NCBI RefSeq assembly: GCF_000238595.1
Contig: NZ_AGTS01000012.1
Location: 40,238 to 104,237 of the forward strand
Direction: 5' to 3'
DNA from: Acidovorax sp. NO-1
GTDB lineage: Bacteria > Pseudomonadota > Gammaproteobacteria > Burkholderiales > Burkholderiaceae_C
Length of the DNA stretch: 64,000 bases
In this document: positions 1 to 9,559 of the stretch, piece by piece
How the letters are laid out: each line of letters begins with the position of its first letter
Numbering within the stretch: position 1 is the stretch's first letter
Notes under the pieces: generated by a model
Database searches by the model: none
Seen by the model: only the letters and a program-made list of their open reading frames with translations
Told to the model about the DNA's origin: nothing
Translations under genes and position numbers: made by a program

Positions 1-482
1 TGGCGGCCACCCGGGCAGGGGCACGCTTCACGGACCCGCACGACGCCACCGTGGCCGTGCTGGCCCAGGGCATGCTGGACCTGGGCTTGCTCGACAAGAA
101 CAAGGTGGGCACGGCGCAGGACGTGATCGACAAGCGGGCCTACTTTCAGTTCTACATGCACCGCACCGGCCACTGGCTGGGCATGGACGTGCACGATTGC
201 GGCAGCTATGTGGAGCCCGGCGAAGTGGGCCAGGTGAGCGAACGCAAGGACCCGTTGTCGGGGGAGACGATCACCAACCGCCCCAGCCGCATCCTGCGCC
301 CCGGCATGGTGCTGACCATCGAGCCCGGCATCTACGTGCGCCCTGCCGACGGGGTGCCCGAGCAGTTCCACAACATCGGGATCCGCATTGAGGACGATGC
401 CATCGTGACCGAGTCGGGCTGCGAGCTGATCACGCGCGGTGTACCGGTGAAGGCTGACGAGATCGAGGCGCTGATGCGATGA
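1..482 (+). CDS. pepP: Xaa-Pro aminopeptidase (aminopeptidase P), C-terminal part
   Basis: This is the 3' end of an M24-family metallopeptidase that removes an N-terminal residue preceding proline. The frame is open from base 3 to the TGA at 480-482, and the 5' part lies outside the window. The visible part contains the pita-bread fold signature HRTGHWLGMDVHDCGSY, then TIEPGIYV and GIRIEDDA. These supply the His and the two Glu ligands of the dinuclear metal site, corresponding to H354, E383 and E406 of E. coli PepP. The two Asp ligands should lie upstream of the edge. The stop codon overlaps the next start (ATGA), so the downstream protease gene is probably translationally coupled. Confidence is high. 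Confidence 0.93.
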   Translation, partial: AATRAGARFTDPHDATVAVLAQGMLDLGLLDKNKVGTAQDVIDKRAYFQFYMHRTGHWLGMDVHDCGSYVEPGEVGQVSERKDPLSGETITNRPSRILRPGMVLTIEPGIYVRPADGVPEQFHNIGIRIEDDAIVTESGCELITRGVPVKADEIEALMR

Positions 483-1219
483 GCCAGCACAGGTGGCGCC
501 TAGGCGCCCTGCTGTGGCTGCTGGGCATGCCGGGTGTGGTGGCTGTGGTGTGGGCGCTTGTGCCGCCGATGGCGGCCAACCAGGCCTTGCTGCCGCTGCC
601 CCTGTGGGCGATGGTGCTGCTCAGCGGGCTGCAGACCGCCGTGCTGCTGGCCTTGTGCGTCGCGGCGGGCGTGTGGCTGGCACCCAAGGTAGGCCTGCGG
701 GCCCCCGCTGCAGCGTACTGCGTCGCCGGTGAGCCCATCGGCCCTGCGCTGCGCGCCCAGGCGATGCCTGGCGCGCTGGGCGGTGTTGCTGGCGCCGTGT
801 GGCTGTGGACCTTGGCGCTGGTGGCGCCTGCGGCTTTGCAGCCTTCGGACCCCGGGAGCGTGATGCCGCTGGTGGTCAAGCTGCTGTACGGGGGTATCAC
901 CGAAGAACTGCTGGTTCGCTGGGGCGTGATGACGCTTGTGCTGTGGGCAGGCTGGCGGGTGCTGCAGCGCGGACAGGGCCGTCCGGGCAATGCGCTGGTG
1001 GCAGCGGCGGTGCTGCTCAGTGCCGTACTGTTTGCGCTGGGACATTTGCCGGCCGCACAGGCCATGGCCGGGGAACTGACCCCGCCGGTGGTGGCATTCG
1101 TGCTGGTGGGCAACAGCGCATTCGGCCTGGTGGCGGGCTGGCTCTATGCGCGCCACGGCCTGGAGGCCGCCATCATCGCGCACTTGCTGGCGCATCTGCT
1201 GTCACACCCCCTGCTCTGA
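479..1219 (+). CDS. CPBP family intramembrane metalloprotease (Rce1/CAAX-like)
   Basis: A 246-residue polytopic membrane protein. It carries the family signatures in order: EELLVR (EExxxR motif) near residue 142, FALGH (FxxxH motif) near residue 185, and a C-terminal NSAFGLVAGWLYARHGLEAAIIAH segment with the last conserved His. These residues form the glutamate-type active site of the ABI/CPBP family. Substrates are unknown in most bacteria; members process membrane peptides or act in bacteriocin self-immunity. The start overlaps the pepP stop by four bases, which suggests co-transcription with an aminopeptidase. Function beyond the family is not deducible. Confidence 0.85.
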   Translation: MSQHRWRLGALLWLLGMPGVVAVVWALVPPMAANQALLPLPLWAMVLLSGLQTAVLLALCVAAGVWLAPKVGLRAPAAAYCVAGEPIGPALRAQAMPGALGGVAGAVWLWTLALVAPAALQPSDPGSVMPLVVKLLYGGITEELLVRWGVMTLVLWAGWRVLQRGQGRPGNALVAAAVLLSAVLFALGHLPAAQAMAGELTPPVVAFVLVGNSAFGLVAGWLYARHGLEAAIIAHLLAHLLSHPLL

Positions 1220-1319
1220 ACGACGGTCGGAGCTGCGCTGACTCCCCGGGTAACCCGGTGGTAACCGCTTCGTGTGAAAATTGAAACTCGATTACATCCC
1301 CAGAAGAAAGAGACAGACC

Positions 1320-2756
1320 ATGCCAACCCGCCGCGCCACCAAGATTGTTGCCACCCTGGGCCCCGCCTCCAGCGACCCGGCACTGCTGGAGGCGATGATC
1401 CGTGCGGGGGTGAACGTGGTGCGCCTGAACTTCAGCCACGGCAAGGCGCAGGACCACATTGACCGCGCTGCCACGGTGCGCGCAGCCGCCCAGCGCGCGG
1501 GCCGCGAGGTGGCCATCATGGCCGACCTGCAGGGCCCCAAGATCCGCGTGGGCAAGTTTGCCGAGGGGAAGGTTCTGCTGGAGTCGGGCGCCCAGTTTGT
1601 GCTGGATGCATCACGCACCGAGCTGGGCGACATCCATGGCGTGGGGCTTGATTACAAGGAGCTGCCGCGTGACGTGAAGGCAGGCGACCTGCTGCTGCTC
1701 AACGACGGCCTCATCGTGCTCACCGTGGATGCCGTGCGCGGCGAAGAGGTGCACACCACCGTCAAGGTGGGTGGTGAGCTGTCGAACAACAAGGGCATCA
1801 ACAAAAAGGGTGGCGGCCTCACGGCACCGGCCCTCACGGCCAAGGACATGGAAGACATCCGCACGGCCATGAGCTTCCAGGCCGACTATGTGGCGGTGAG
1901 CTTTCCCAAGAACGCTACCGATATGGAAATGGCGCGCCAGCTGTGCAATGTGGCGGCCTCCGAGTACCGCCACAAGCCCGGCCTGATCGCAAAGATCGAA
2001 CGCGCCGAAGCCATACCGCACCTCGAAGCCATCCTGCGCGTGAGCGACGGGATCATGGTGGCGCGTGGCGACCTGGCGGTGGAGGTGGGCAACGCGGCCG
2101 TGCCCGCGCTGCAAAAGAAGATGATCCGCATGGCGCGCGAGCTGGACAAGGTCGTGATTACCGCCACGCAGATGATGGAGAGCATGATCACCAACCCTGT
2201 GCCGACGCGCGCTGAGGTGAGTGACGTGGCCAATGCCGTGCTGGACGGCACCGACGCCGTGATGCTGAGCGCCGAGACGGCCGCAGGCCGCTACCCGCTC
2301 GAAACCGTGGAAGAGATGGCCACCATCTGCGCGGCTGCGGAAGCGGCGGAAGACCACCAGCTCGATGCCGACTTCACCGGCCAGACCTTTGGCCGCATCG
2401 ACCAGTCGATTGCCATGGGGGCGCTGTTCACGGCCCACCATCTGGGCGCCAAGGCCATCGTGGCGATGACCGACAGCGGCGCCACGGCGCTATGGATGAG
2501 CCGGCACAGCATCAGCATCCCCATTTATGCGTTGACCCCCAAGGTCGCCACCCAGCGCAAGATGGCCATGTACCGCAACGTACGTCCTTTGCTCATGGAT
2601 ACCAGCGCAGACCGCGACACCGCGCTGGAACAGGCGGAGCGCCACTTGAAAAACCGCAACATCGTCCAAAAGGGCGACGTCTACGCCATCACCTGCGGGG
2701 AACCCATGGGCGCCCCGGGCGGGACCAACATGCTCAAGATCTGCGTGGCGGGCTGA
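1320..2756 (+). CDS. pyk: Pyruvate kinase
   Basis: A 478-residue glycolytic enzyme converting phosphoenolpyruvate plus ADP to pyruvate plus ATP. The start at 1320 (MPTRRATKIVATLGPAS) is preferred over an in-frame upstream codon at 1281, because pyruvate kinases begin right at TKIVATLGP and a purine-rich ribosome site (AGAAAGAGA) precedes 1320. Family motifs are clear: RLNFSHG near residue 32, MARGDLAVEV with the metal-binding Asp, and TATQMMESMI. The C-terminal regulatory domain follows. It probably stands alone, and its 3' end converges with the PAP2 gene 30 bases downstream. Confidence 0.97.
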   Translation: MPTRRATKIVATLGPASSDPALLEAMIRAGVNVVRLNFSHGKAQDHIDRAATVRAAAQRAGREVAIMADLQGPKIRVGKFAEGKVLLESGAQFVLDASRTELGDIHGVGLDYKELPRDVKAGDLLLLNDGLIVLTVDAVRGEEVHTTVKVGGELSNNKGINKKGGGLTAPALTAKDMEDIRTAMSFQADYVAVSFPKNATDMEMARQLCNVAASEYRHKPGLIAKIERAEAIPHLEAILRVSDGIMVARGDLAVEVGNAAVPALQKKMIRMARELDKVVITATQMMESMITNPVPTRAEVSDVANAVLDGTDAVMLSAETAAGRYPLETVEEMATICAAAEAAEDHQLDADFTGQTFGRIDQSIAMGALFTAHHLGAKAIVAMTDSGATALWMSRHSISIPIYALTPKVATQRKMAMYRNVRPLLMDTSADRDTALEQAERHLKNRNIVQKGDVYAITCGEPMGAPGGTNMLKICVAG

Positions 2757-2786
2757 GCTGCAGGGCAGAGCGCCTACCGAACACCA

Positions 2787-3521
2787 CTAGGGGCAAGCGG
2801 TGGGCGTGTTGGTGCTGGCGAAATGCGGAAAGCGTGGGCGCAATGCGGTGGCCGCCAGGTCGCAGAGCCAGCCGGTGGTCCAGCACAGCCAGCCTGTCCA
2901 TAGCGTGTGGCTCATGAAATGCGCGCCGCGCACCTGCTGGGCGGCACCCAATACAAACCCCGCCAGCAACGCGCCCGCCAGCCACCAGCGCGCGGGCGTA
3001 GGCGCCTTGTGGCGCAATGCAAAGTAGCCGCCCAGAAAAGCGAATCCGGCCGATGCATGGCCCGCCGGGAAGCAGCGCCCGCTGCCGCCGTCGAGCACGC
3101 CCAGCGCCCAGTGCGACACGTGGCGTGCCACGCCGCCAAACTGCGCCAGGTCCCAGGGACAACTGGTGGCGCTGAGGTTTTTGGTGATACTGACCACGGC
3201 CAGCGAGAGCAGGGCGCTTACGGCCATCTGCAGGCGTTCACTGGCGTCCAGCTTTTGCAGGAAGCCACGTGGCCACCACACGCTCAAGGCCAGCAGCAGC
3301 ACCAGCAGCCATCCCACGCGGCGGGCGCCTTCATGCAGCACCTGCACAAAAAACCATTGGTCCCGCATTGGAAATCCGTCAGACGAGCCGAACACCTGGG
3401 CCAATGCCAGGTCTTGCCCTGCGGCATCCCACGCCACCACACAGACCAGGGCGCCCAAGGTCCAGAACAGCAACTTGTGCCGATGTGGCGGGGAGGATGG
3501 GGTGAGTGGCGAACGCTGCAT
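2787..3521 (-). CDS. PAP2-family membrane phosphatase (possible lipid phosphatase)
   Basis: A 244-residue multispanning protein of the PAP2 acid-phosphatase superfamily. The three phosphatase motifs are recognisable: KNLSATSCPWDL (motif 1), GRCFPAGHASAGFAF (motif 2, variant PSGH with the catalytic His) and QQVRGAHFMSHTLWTG (motif 3). Proteins of this type dephosphorylate lipid A, undecaprenyl pyrophosphate or phosphatidylglycerol phosphate at the periplasmic face. I start at ATG 3521 because the alternative GTG at 3545 lies inside a PmrA-type box. The gene diverges from a PmrA/QseB-like regulator, so regulation by that system and a role in envelope or lipid A remodelling are attractive inferences. 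The exact substrate is unknown. Confidence 0.82.
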   Translation of the reverse strand: MQRSPLTPSSPPHRHKLLFWTLGALVCVVAWDAAGQDLALAQVFGSSDGFPMRDQWFFVQVLHEGARRVGWLLVLLLALSVWWPRGFLQKLDASERLQMAVSALLSLAVVSITKNLSATSCPWDLAQFGGVARHVSHWALGVLDGGSGRCFPAGHASAGFAFLGGYFALRHKAPTPARWWLAGALLAGFVLGAAQQVRGAHFMSHTLWTGWLCWTTGWLCDLAATALRPRFPHFASTNTPTACP

Positions 3522-3544
3522 GCACCGGAAGTTAGACGGCCGCA

Positions 3545-3561
3545 CTTAACACCGCCTTAAA
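3545..3561 (+). promoter_or_regulatory. PmrA/QseB-type response-regulator box
   Basis: A direct repeat CTTAAC-ACCGC-CTTAAA. The two half-sites are spaced by five bases, which matches the YTTAAK-N5-YTTAAK type of site bound by PmrA and QseB regulators. It lies between the divergent PAP2 phosphatase and response-regulator genes, 55 bases before the regulator start. It could serve both autoregulation and control of the phosphatase. The assignment is by pattern and context only. Confidence 0.6.
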
Positions 3562-3615
3562 ACCACGTTCTGCCCCTGTTCCCGTGCGGTCCGGACGGGC
3601 TGCGACAATGCCTGC

Positions 3616-4320
3616 ATGCGAATACTCGTGGTCGAAGACGATGCGGGCATAGCCAGTGGCCTGCGCAGCAACCTGCAGCAGCGCGGCTATGCGGTGGATG
3701 TCAGTGACGGCGTCGCCAGCGCCTGGAGCGCCCTGCGTGCCGAACGTTTTGACGCCGTGCTGCTGGACCTGGGGCTGGTGGACGGTGACGGCAGCGAACT
3801 GCTCAGGCGCCTGCGCCTGAGCCCGCCCGCCACCGGGGCCGCGTCGCCCGCCTTGCCGGACCCCGCTACGCCCGTGCTCATCGTCACGGCACGCGACCAG
3901 GTGCACCAGCGCATTGCCGGGCTGGACCAGGGCGCCGACGACTACCTGACCAAACCGTTTGATGTGGATGAGCTCGACGCACGCCTGCGGGCGCTGCTGC
4001 GGCGCGCGGCGGGGCGGGCGTCGCCCACCATCCGCCTGGGCGATATCGAGCTGGACCCCGCGACCCGCACGGTACGCCAGCAAGGCAAACCCGTGGAGGT
4101 GTCGCCGCGCGAGTTTTCGGTGCTGCTGGTACTGCTGGAGGCGCGTGGCCGGGTGCTGTCGCGCCAGCAGATCGAGGAGCGCCTGTACAGCTGGGATGCC
4201 GCGGTGGAGAGCAACGCGGTCGAGGTCCACATCCACCACCTGCGCCGCAAGCTGGGCAGTGCATGCATCCAGACCATGCGCGGGGTGGGTTACTTCATGC
4301 CGCAGGAGAAGCACGCGTGA
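3616..4320 (+). CDS. OmpR/PmrA-family response regulator
   Basis: A 234-residue two-component regulator. The receiver domain has the acidic pair E7-D8-D9, phospho-acceptor D51 in VLLDLGL, and the conserved Lys in TKPFDVDEL. A winged-helix DNA-binding domain occupies the second half, with SPREFSVLLVLLEARGRVLSRQQIEERLY and VHIHHLRRKLG. The subfamily resembles PmrA/QseB. There is a short insertion (roughly residues 76-90, rich in Pro and Ala) between beta strands of the receiver. The stop overlaps the GTG start of the kinase gene, so the pair is translationally coupled. A PmrA-type box sits upstream, consistent with autoregulation. Confidence 0.93.
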   Translation: MRILVVEDDAGIASGLRSNLQQRGYAVDVSDGVASAWSALRAERFDAVLLDLGLVDGDGSELLRRLRLSPPATGAASPALPDPATPVLIVTARDQVHQRIAGLDQGADDYLTKPFDVDELDARLRALLRRAAGRASPTIRLGDIELDPATRTVRQQGKPVEVSPREFSVLLVLLEARGRVLSRQQIEERLYSWDAAVESNAVEVHIHHLRRKLGSACIQTMRGVGYFMPQEKHA

Positions 4321-5708
4321 ACGCGCCTGCCGGCCGTCGCCCGGCGCCGGGGCGCCGCCCATCGCTCACCCGGCAGCTGCTGCTGTGGTCGCTGGGCGCG
4401 CTGGCCATGGTCTGGGGCAGCTTCGTTTTCATCGGCTACCAGACCGGTGTGCATGAGGCCGATGAGCTGACCGACGGGCACCTGGCCAGCGTGGCCGCGC
4501 TGCTGCTCAACCTGCGGGCGACCGAGGCCATGGAGGGCCCAAAACGCACCGAGCGCAGCCCCATGCCCTGGCTCAAGTCGCACGACTACCAGCAGACCAT
4601 CAGCGTGGTGCAGTGGGATGCGCAGGGGCGGATGCTTTCCATCACGGGCTCGGTGCCCGAGCCGCCTTTCAGCGACGCCGAAGGGTTTGCCAACCTGACG
4701 CTCGGTCCTGACAAGGTGGTCTGGCGCAGTTTCTCGCAATGGGATGCCGCGCGTACCCGCAAGATCATCGTGATGGTGGAGCTGCGCGAGCGGGACGAGC
4801 TGGCGGATGACATTGCCGGGCAACTCATCGAGCCCGGTCTGTGGTTGCTGCCCGTGGTGTCCCTGGCCCTGGGGTTGGCACTCTGGCGCGGCTTGCGGCC
4901 GTTGTATGCGCTGTCGGCCGATGTGGCGGCGCTGGACCCGGCCAGTGCCCAGCGCCTGGCCTCGCGCCATGCCTGGAGCGAGTTCGAGTCGGTGGTGGCG
5001 TCGATCAACACCTTGCTGGACCGCCAGCAGGTCGCCATGGTGCGTGAGCGCCGCCTGGCCAATGAAGTGGCCCACGAACTGCGCACGCCGCTGTCCTCCA
5101 TCACCCTGCAGGCCAGTGCCCTGGCGGGGGAACTGACGGAAGATGCCCGGGCCCAGGCCCTGGCGCGCATCGGCCAGGATGCCCTGCGCGCAGGCCATGT
5201 GCTCAACCAGCTGCTGGCCCTGGCCCGCGCCAGCCGGGCTGAGCTGCACGAAGCCAAGGCGCCCGCGGACCTGAGCGCGCTGGCGCGGTCGGTGTGCGCC
5301 GACTATGCCCAGGCGGCATGGAAACGGGGCGACGACCTGGCCCTGTCAGCCCCGCCCGCGCTCACCGTGCACGGCCATGCGGTGCTGCTGGACATTGCGC
5401 TGCGCAATCTGGTGGAAAACGCGCTCAAGCACACGCCCGACGGCACCCAGATCGCGGTCCAGCTGGGCTCCGCCACCGACGGTGGCGCGTGGCTCCAAGT
5501 GTGTGACGACGGGGCTCGCCAACAGGCGGGTGGCACGGCCGGCCGCACGGCAGTGGTGCCGGTGGACAGCCTGCATCTGGGGCATGAAATCCTGCGTCGC
5601 GTGGCGGATATTCACGGGGGGCACTTTGGTGCAGTCCCTGCGCCTGCGCCCTTTACCACCTGCTACCGGCTGGATTTGCCCGGGCACCCAGCGCCCCACG
5701 CCGGTTAA
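4317..5708 (+). CDS. Sensor histidine kinase (PmrB/QseC-like)
   Basis: A 463-residue membrane kinase partnering the preceding regulator. GTG at 4317 overlaps the regulator stop (GTGA), whereas the longer frame from 4263 would read through regulator sequence. Two membrane segments (about residues 20-42 and 175-197) flank a periplasmic sensor domain of about 130 residues. The HisKA motif NEVAHELRTPLSS contains phospho-acceptor H253, followed by the N box (RNLVENALKHTP), a degenerate G1 region (VCDDGA) and a G2-like HLGHEILRRVADIHGG. No ligand can be read from the sequence. The neighbouring PAP2 gene suggests an envelope or cationic-peptide signal. Confidence 0.92.
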   Translation: MNAPAGRRPAPGRRPSLTRQLLLWSLGALAMVWGSFVFIGYQTGVHEADELTDGHLASVAALLLNLRATEAMEGPKRTERSPMPWLKSHDYQQTISVVQWDAQGRMLSITGSVPEPPFSDAEGFANLTLGPDKVVWRSFSQWDAARTRKIIVMVELRERDELADDIAGQLIEPGLWLLPVVSLALGLALWRGLRPLYALSADVAALDPASAQRLASRHAWSEFESVVASINTLLDRQQVAMVRERRLANEVAHELRTPLSSITLQASALAGELTEDARAQALARIGQDALRAGHVLNQLLALARASRAELHEAKAPADLSALARSVCADYAQAAWKRGDDLALSAPPALTVHGHAVLLDIALRNLVENALKHTPDGTQIAVQLGSATDGGAWLQVCDDGARQQAGGTAGRTAVVPVDSLHLGHEILRRVADIHGGHFGAVPAPAPFTTCYRLDLPGHPAPHAG

Positions 5709-5790
5709 AATTGCCGGTTACCAAGCGGTTACCACCGCATTGCGAGGCGTCCGGCGCCTCCCCCATCAACCCTGAACGGACACCACGACC

Positions 5791-6855
<1,065 letters not shown>

Positions 6856-6878
6856 TCACTGCGGCAGCGTCCCGTCAG

Positions 6879-6911
6879 GCCTGGTTGCTCTCAGCGACCA
6901 GGCTTTTTTTT
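6879..6911 (+). terminator. Rho-independent terminator after fba
   Basis: The stem GCCTGGT (6879-6885) pairs with ACCAGGC (6897-6903) and additional inner pairs, followed by a run of eight T. It lies 24 bases after the aldolase stop. The rest of the gap up to 7107 shows no further feature I can support. Confidence 0.85.
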
Positions 6912-7107
6912 GCCTGGGCAGCAGGCCCGCTGGGGAGTTCCCTCTACATCAGACAAAGGCGACAGCCATAAGAGTTTCTTCATGTAAGCTCGCGGTCAGC
7001 TTGTGCCGGGGCTCGCATCATGGGGCCGTGCAAGGCCTGCGCTGAACTGGTGACAGGGTTGGACACATTGCACGGTATTTCGAAATGCCTGGCATGAACG
7101 CCATGGG

Positions 7108-7866
7108 ATGATTGACGCGAATCTGCATAAACCTATCTCTATGACCTTGATGATTTCGAAATTCTGGCGGGTGATGTCCCTCGCGATGGCGGCTCTCACG
7201 GTTGCGTGTGCACCGCTGAGCGTTCCGCCCAAGGAAGAATATCCGGTGGGCCGCGCTCGTCTTGCTTTGCCACCGGGTGCATGGCAGGACCTGGGTACTT
7301 CCAACGAGTCCGTGACGGGCCCGGGCGGTGCCAGCATGGGGCTGCAAACCCGCGCTGTGGGGCTGCGTGGTGCGCAGGGCGATTGGCAGGCCGTGTTGCG
7401 CGTGCAGACCAACCGCACCAAGGACCTTCTCGGATCGCCGGCCGGGGTGGGCCATTGCCCTCCCCAGCAGGATGTCACCGTGGAAGATGCCACCGCCGGC
7501 AGCCCGGTGCGCGCGGATTGTCTGCGCCTCAAGCGGTGGGGCAGCAGCGCGCAATGGCTGGAAAAGAACCGGCCAGACCTCGTGGAGTGGCTGCGCAGCC
7601 ACCAGATCGCGCTCAACGTTCCGTACTCCCATGTGAATTACCGTTACGTCACGGAAGCGGGCGTCTGGGTGACCGTGGATGCGCTGGTGGACCAGCGGTT
7701 GCTGCGCCCCAAAACCCGCAACAACGAAGAGTTTCTGGTTGCCGGGCGGCCTGCGTTGCAATGGGGGCAGGACCTGGCCCACGCTGCGCGCATGAGCGTC
7801 GGAATGATGGACGGCTATCTCGCCATTCCGCCGTTCCCGTTCCCTGCACCCGATTCCAGTCCTTGA
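7108..7866 (+). CDS. Putative lipoprotein of unknown function
   Basis: A 252-residue protein that I do not recognise. The N-terminus has a hydrophobic stretch ending in ALTVAC, a plausible lipobox, so it is probably a lipoprotein with the mature Cys near residue 34. Starts at 7108, 7141 and 7150 are all possible; the two later ones would give a more usual signal-peptide length. The mature part contains WLRSHQIALNVPYSHVNYRYV and an aspartate-rich patch but no catalytic motif that I can name. It stands alone between the aldolase terminator and pntA. The next gene starts 65 bases later with its own ribosome site. Confidence 0.65.
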   Translation: MIDANLHKPISMTLMISKFWRVMSLAMAALTVACAPLSVPPKEEYPVGRARLALPPGAWQDLGTSNESVTGPGGASMGLQTRAVGLRGAQGDWQAVLRVQTNRTKDLLGSPAGVGHCPPQQDVTVEDATAGSPVRADCLRLKRWGSSAQWLEKNRPDLVEWLRSHQIALNVPYSHVNYRYVTEAGVWVTVDALVDQRLLRPKTRNNEEFLVAGRPALQWGQDLAHAARMSVGMMDGYLAIPPFPFPAPDSSP

Positions 7867-7930
7867 GGCACGCCACTCCCCATGGCCTGGCGGCCTTGCA
7901 CAACGATTTCAAAACTCGAGGAGACCTCTG

Positions 7931-9532
7931 ATGCAGACAAGCCCAGTCCCGCAGCCGCAGCGTATCGGCGTGCCAAGGGAAACCTTTCCCGGCGAGAAGC
8001 GCGTGGCCACCGTGCCCGATGTGGTGGAGAAGCTGATCAAGCTGGGCTTTTCTGTCACGGTGGAGTCTGGGGCTGGGGATGCTGCCAACTTCAGTGACGA
8101 CGCTTACCGCGCCGCGGGCGCCGAAATCGCGTCTGACGCAGCCAGGCTGTGGTCGGCATCCGACATCGTCTTCAAGGTGCGCCCGCCCAGCAGCGAAGAA
8201 GTCGCGCTGATGCGCGAGGGCACCACGCTGGTCGATTTCATCTGGCCCGCCCAGAACCCCGAGCTGATGCAGCAGCTGGCGGCCCGCAACGCCACGGTGC
8301 TGGCCATCGACTGCCTGCCTCGCACCCTGAGCCGGGCCCAGAAGATGGATGCACTGACTTCCACGGCCGGTGTCTCGGGCTACCGTGCTGTCATTGAGGC
8401 GGCCAATGCCTTTGGTCGCTTCTTCAATGGACAGATCACGGCCGCAGGCAAGGTGCCGCCGGCCAAGGTGTTCATTGCAGGCGCTGGCGTGGCGGGTCTT
8501 GCGGCCATTGGCACGGCGGCCAATCTGGGCGCCATTGTGCGCGCCAACGACACGCGCGCCGAGGTTGCCGACCAGGTCAAGTCGCTGGGCGGTGAGTTCG
8601 TCAAGGTGGACTACGAGGAAGAAGGCTCGGGCGGCGGCGGCTACGCCAAGGTCATGAGCGAGGGTTTCCAGGCAGCGCAGCGCCAGATGTACGCCGAGCA
8701 GGCCAAGGATGCCGACATCATCATCACCACCGCGCTGATCCCGGGAAAGCCCGCGCCCAAGCTCATCACGGCCGAAATGGTGCAGAGCATGAAGCCCGGC
8801 AGCGTGATCGTGGACATGGCCGCCGAGCAGGGAGGCAACTGCGAACTCACGGTGCCCGGCGAGGCCGTGGTGCGCCATGGCGTGACCATCGTCGGCTACA
8901 CCGACCTGGCCTCGCGCCTGGCCAAGCAGTCTTCCACGCTGTATGCCACCAACCTGCTGCGCCTGACCGAAGAGCTGTGCAAGGCGAAGGACGGCGTGGC
9001 CGTGGTCAACATGGAGGACGACGCGATCCGCGGCCTCACCGTGGTCAAGGACGGCGCCATCACGTGGCCTGCCCCACCGCTCAAGCAGGCAGCGGCACCG
9101 GCGCCCAAGGTGTCCGCTGCTCCCGTAGCGGTCAAAAAATCGAGCCATGGCCCTGGTGAGCCCATGTCCGCCAAGACGCTGACCATCGTGTTTGCCGTGC
9201 TCGCCGTGCTGTTCTGGGCCATTGGTGCCTATGCGCCCGTGGCCTTCCTGGGGCACTTCACCGTGTTCGTGCTCGCCTGTTTTATCGGCTACATGGTGGT
9301 GTGGAACGTCACACCCGCGCTGCACACGCCGCTCATGAGCGTGACCAATGCCATCTCCAGCATCATTGCCATCGGTGCGCTGGTGCAGATCGCCCCGCCG
9401 GACGCGGGCATCAACGGGCGCCCAGATGGTCTGATTCTCTGGCTGGCCTTCGCTGCGCTGGTGCTCACGGCTGTCAACATGTTCGGCGGCTTTGCGGTCA
9501 CGCGCCGCATGCTCGCCATGTTCCGCAAATAA
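7931..9532 (+). CDS. pntA: NAD(P) transhydrogenase subunit alpha
   Basis: A 533-residue subunit of the proton-translocating transhydrogenase, which uses the proton-motive force to transfer hydride from NADH to NADP+. The NAD-binding domain I occupies residues 1-390, starting with IGVPRETFPGEKRVATVP and including the Rossmann motif GAGVAGLAAIG. A Pro/Ala/Lys linker follows, then four membrane helices of domain II. This is the full-length fused alpha subunit of the E. coli kind rather than the split form. GAGGAG precedes the ATG at good distance. It forms an operon with pntB, which begins 27 bases after its stop. Confidence 0.97.
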   Translation: MQTSPVPQPQRIGVPRETFPGEKRVATVPDVVEKLIKLGFSVTVESGAGDAANFSDDAYRAAGAEIASDAARLWSASDIVFKVRPPSSEEVALMREGTTLVDFIWPAQNPELMQQLAARNATVLAIDCLPRTLSRAQKMDALTSTAGVSGYRAVIEAANAFGRFFNGQITAAGKVPPAKVFIAGAGVAGLAAIGTAANLGAIVRANDTRAEVADQVKSLGGEFVKVDYEEEGSGGGGYAKVMSEGFQAAQRQMYAEQAKDADIIITTALIPGKPAPKLITAEMVQSMKPGSVIVDMAAEQGGNCELTVPGEAVVRHGVTIVGYTDLASRLAKQSSTLYATNLLRLTEELCKAKDGVAVVNMEDDAIRGLTVVKDGAITWPAPPLKQAAAPAPKVSAAPVAVKKSSHGPGEPMSAKTLTIVFAVLAVLFWAIGAYAPVAFLGHFTVFVLACFIGYMVVWNVTPALHTPLMSVTNAISSIIAIGALVQIAPPDAGINGRPDGLILWLAFAALVLTAVNMFGGFAVTRRMLAMFRK

Positions 9533-9559
9533 CAACGACAACAACGAGGAAAGACGAAC

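Noticed and set aside
1281..1319. Earlier start for pyruvate kinase
   Set aside because: It would add 13 residues ahead of the conserved start, and the ribosome site fits 1320.
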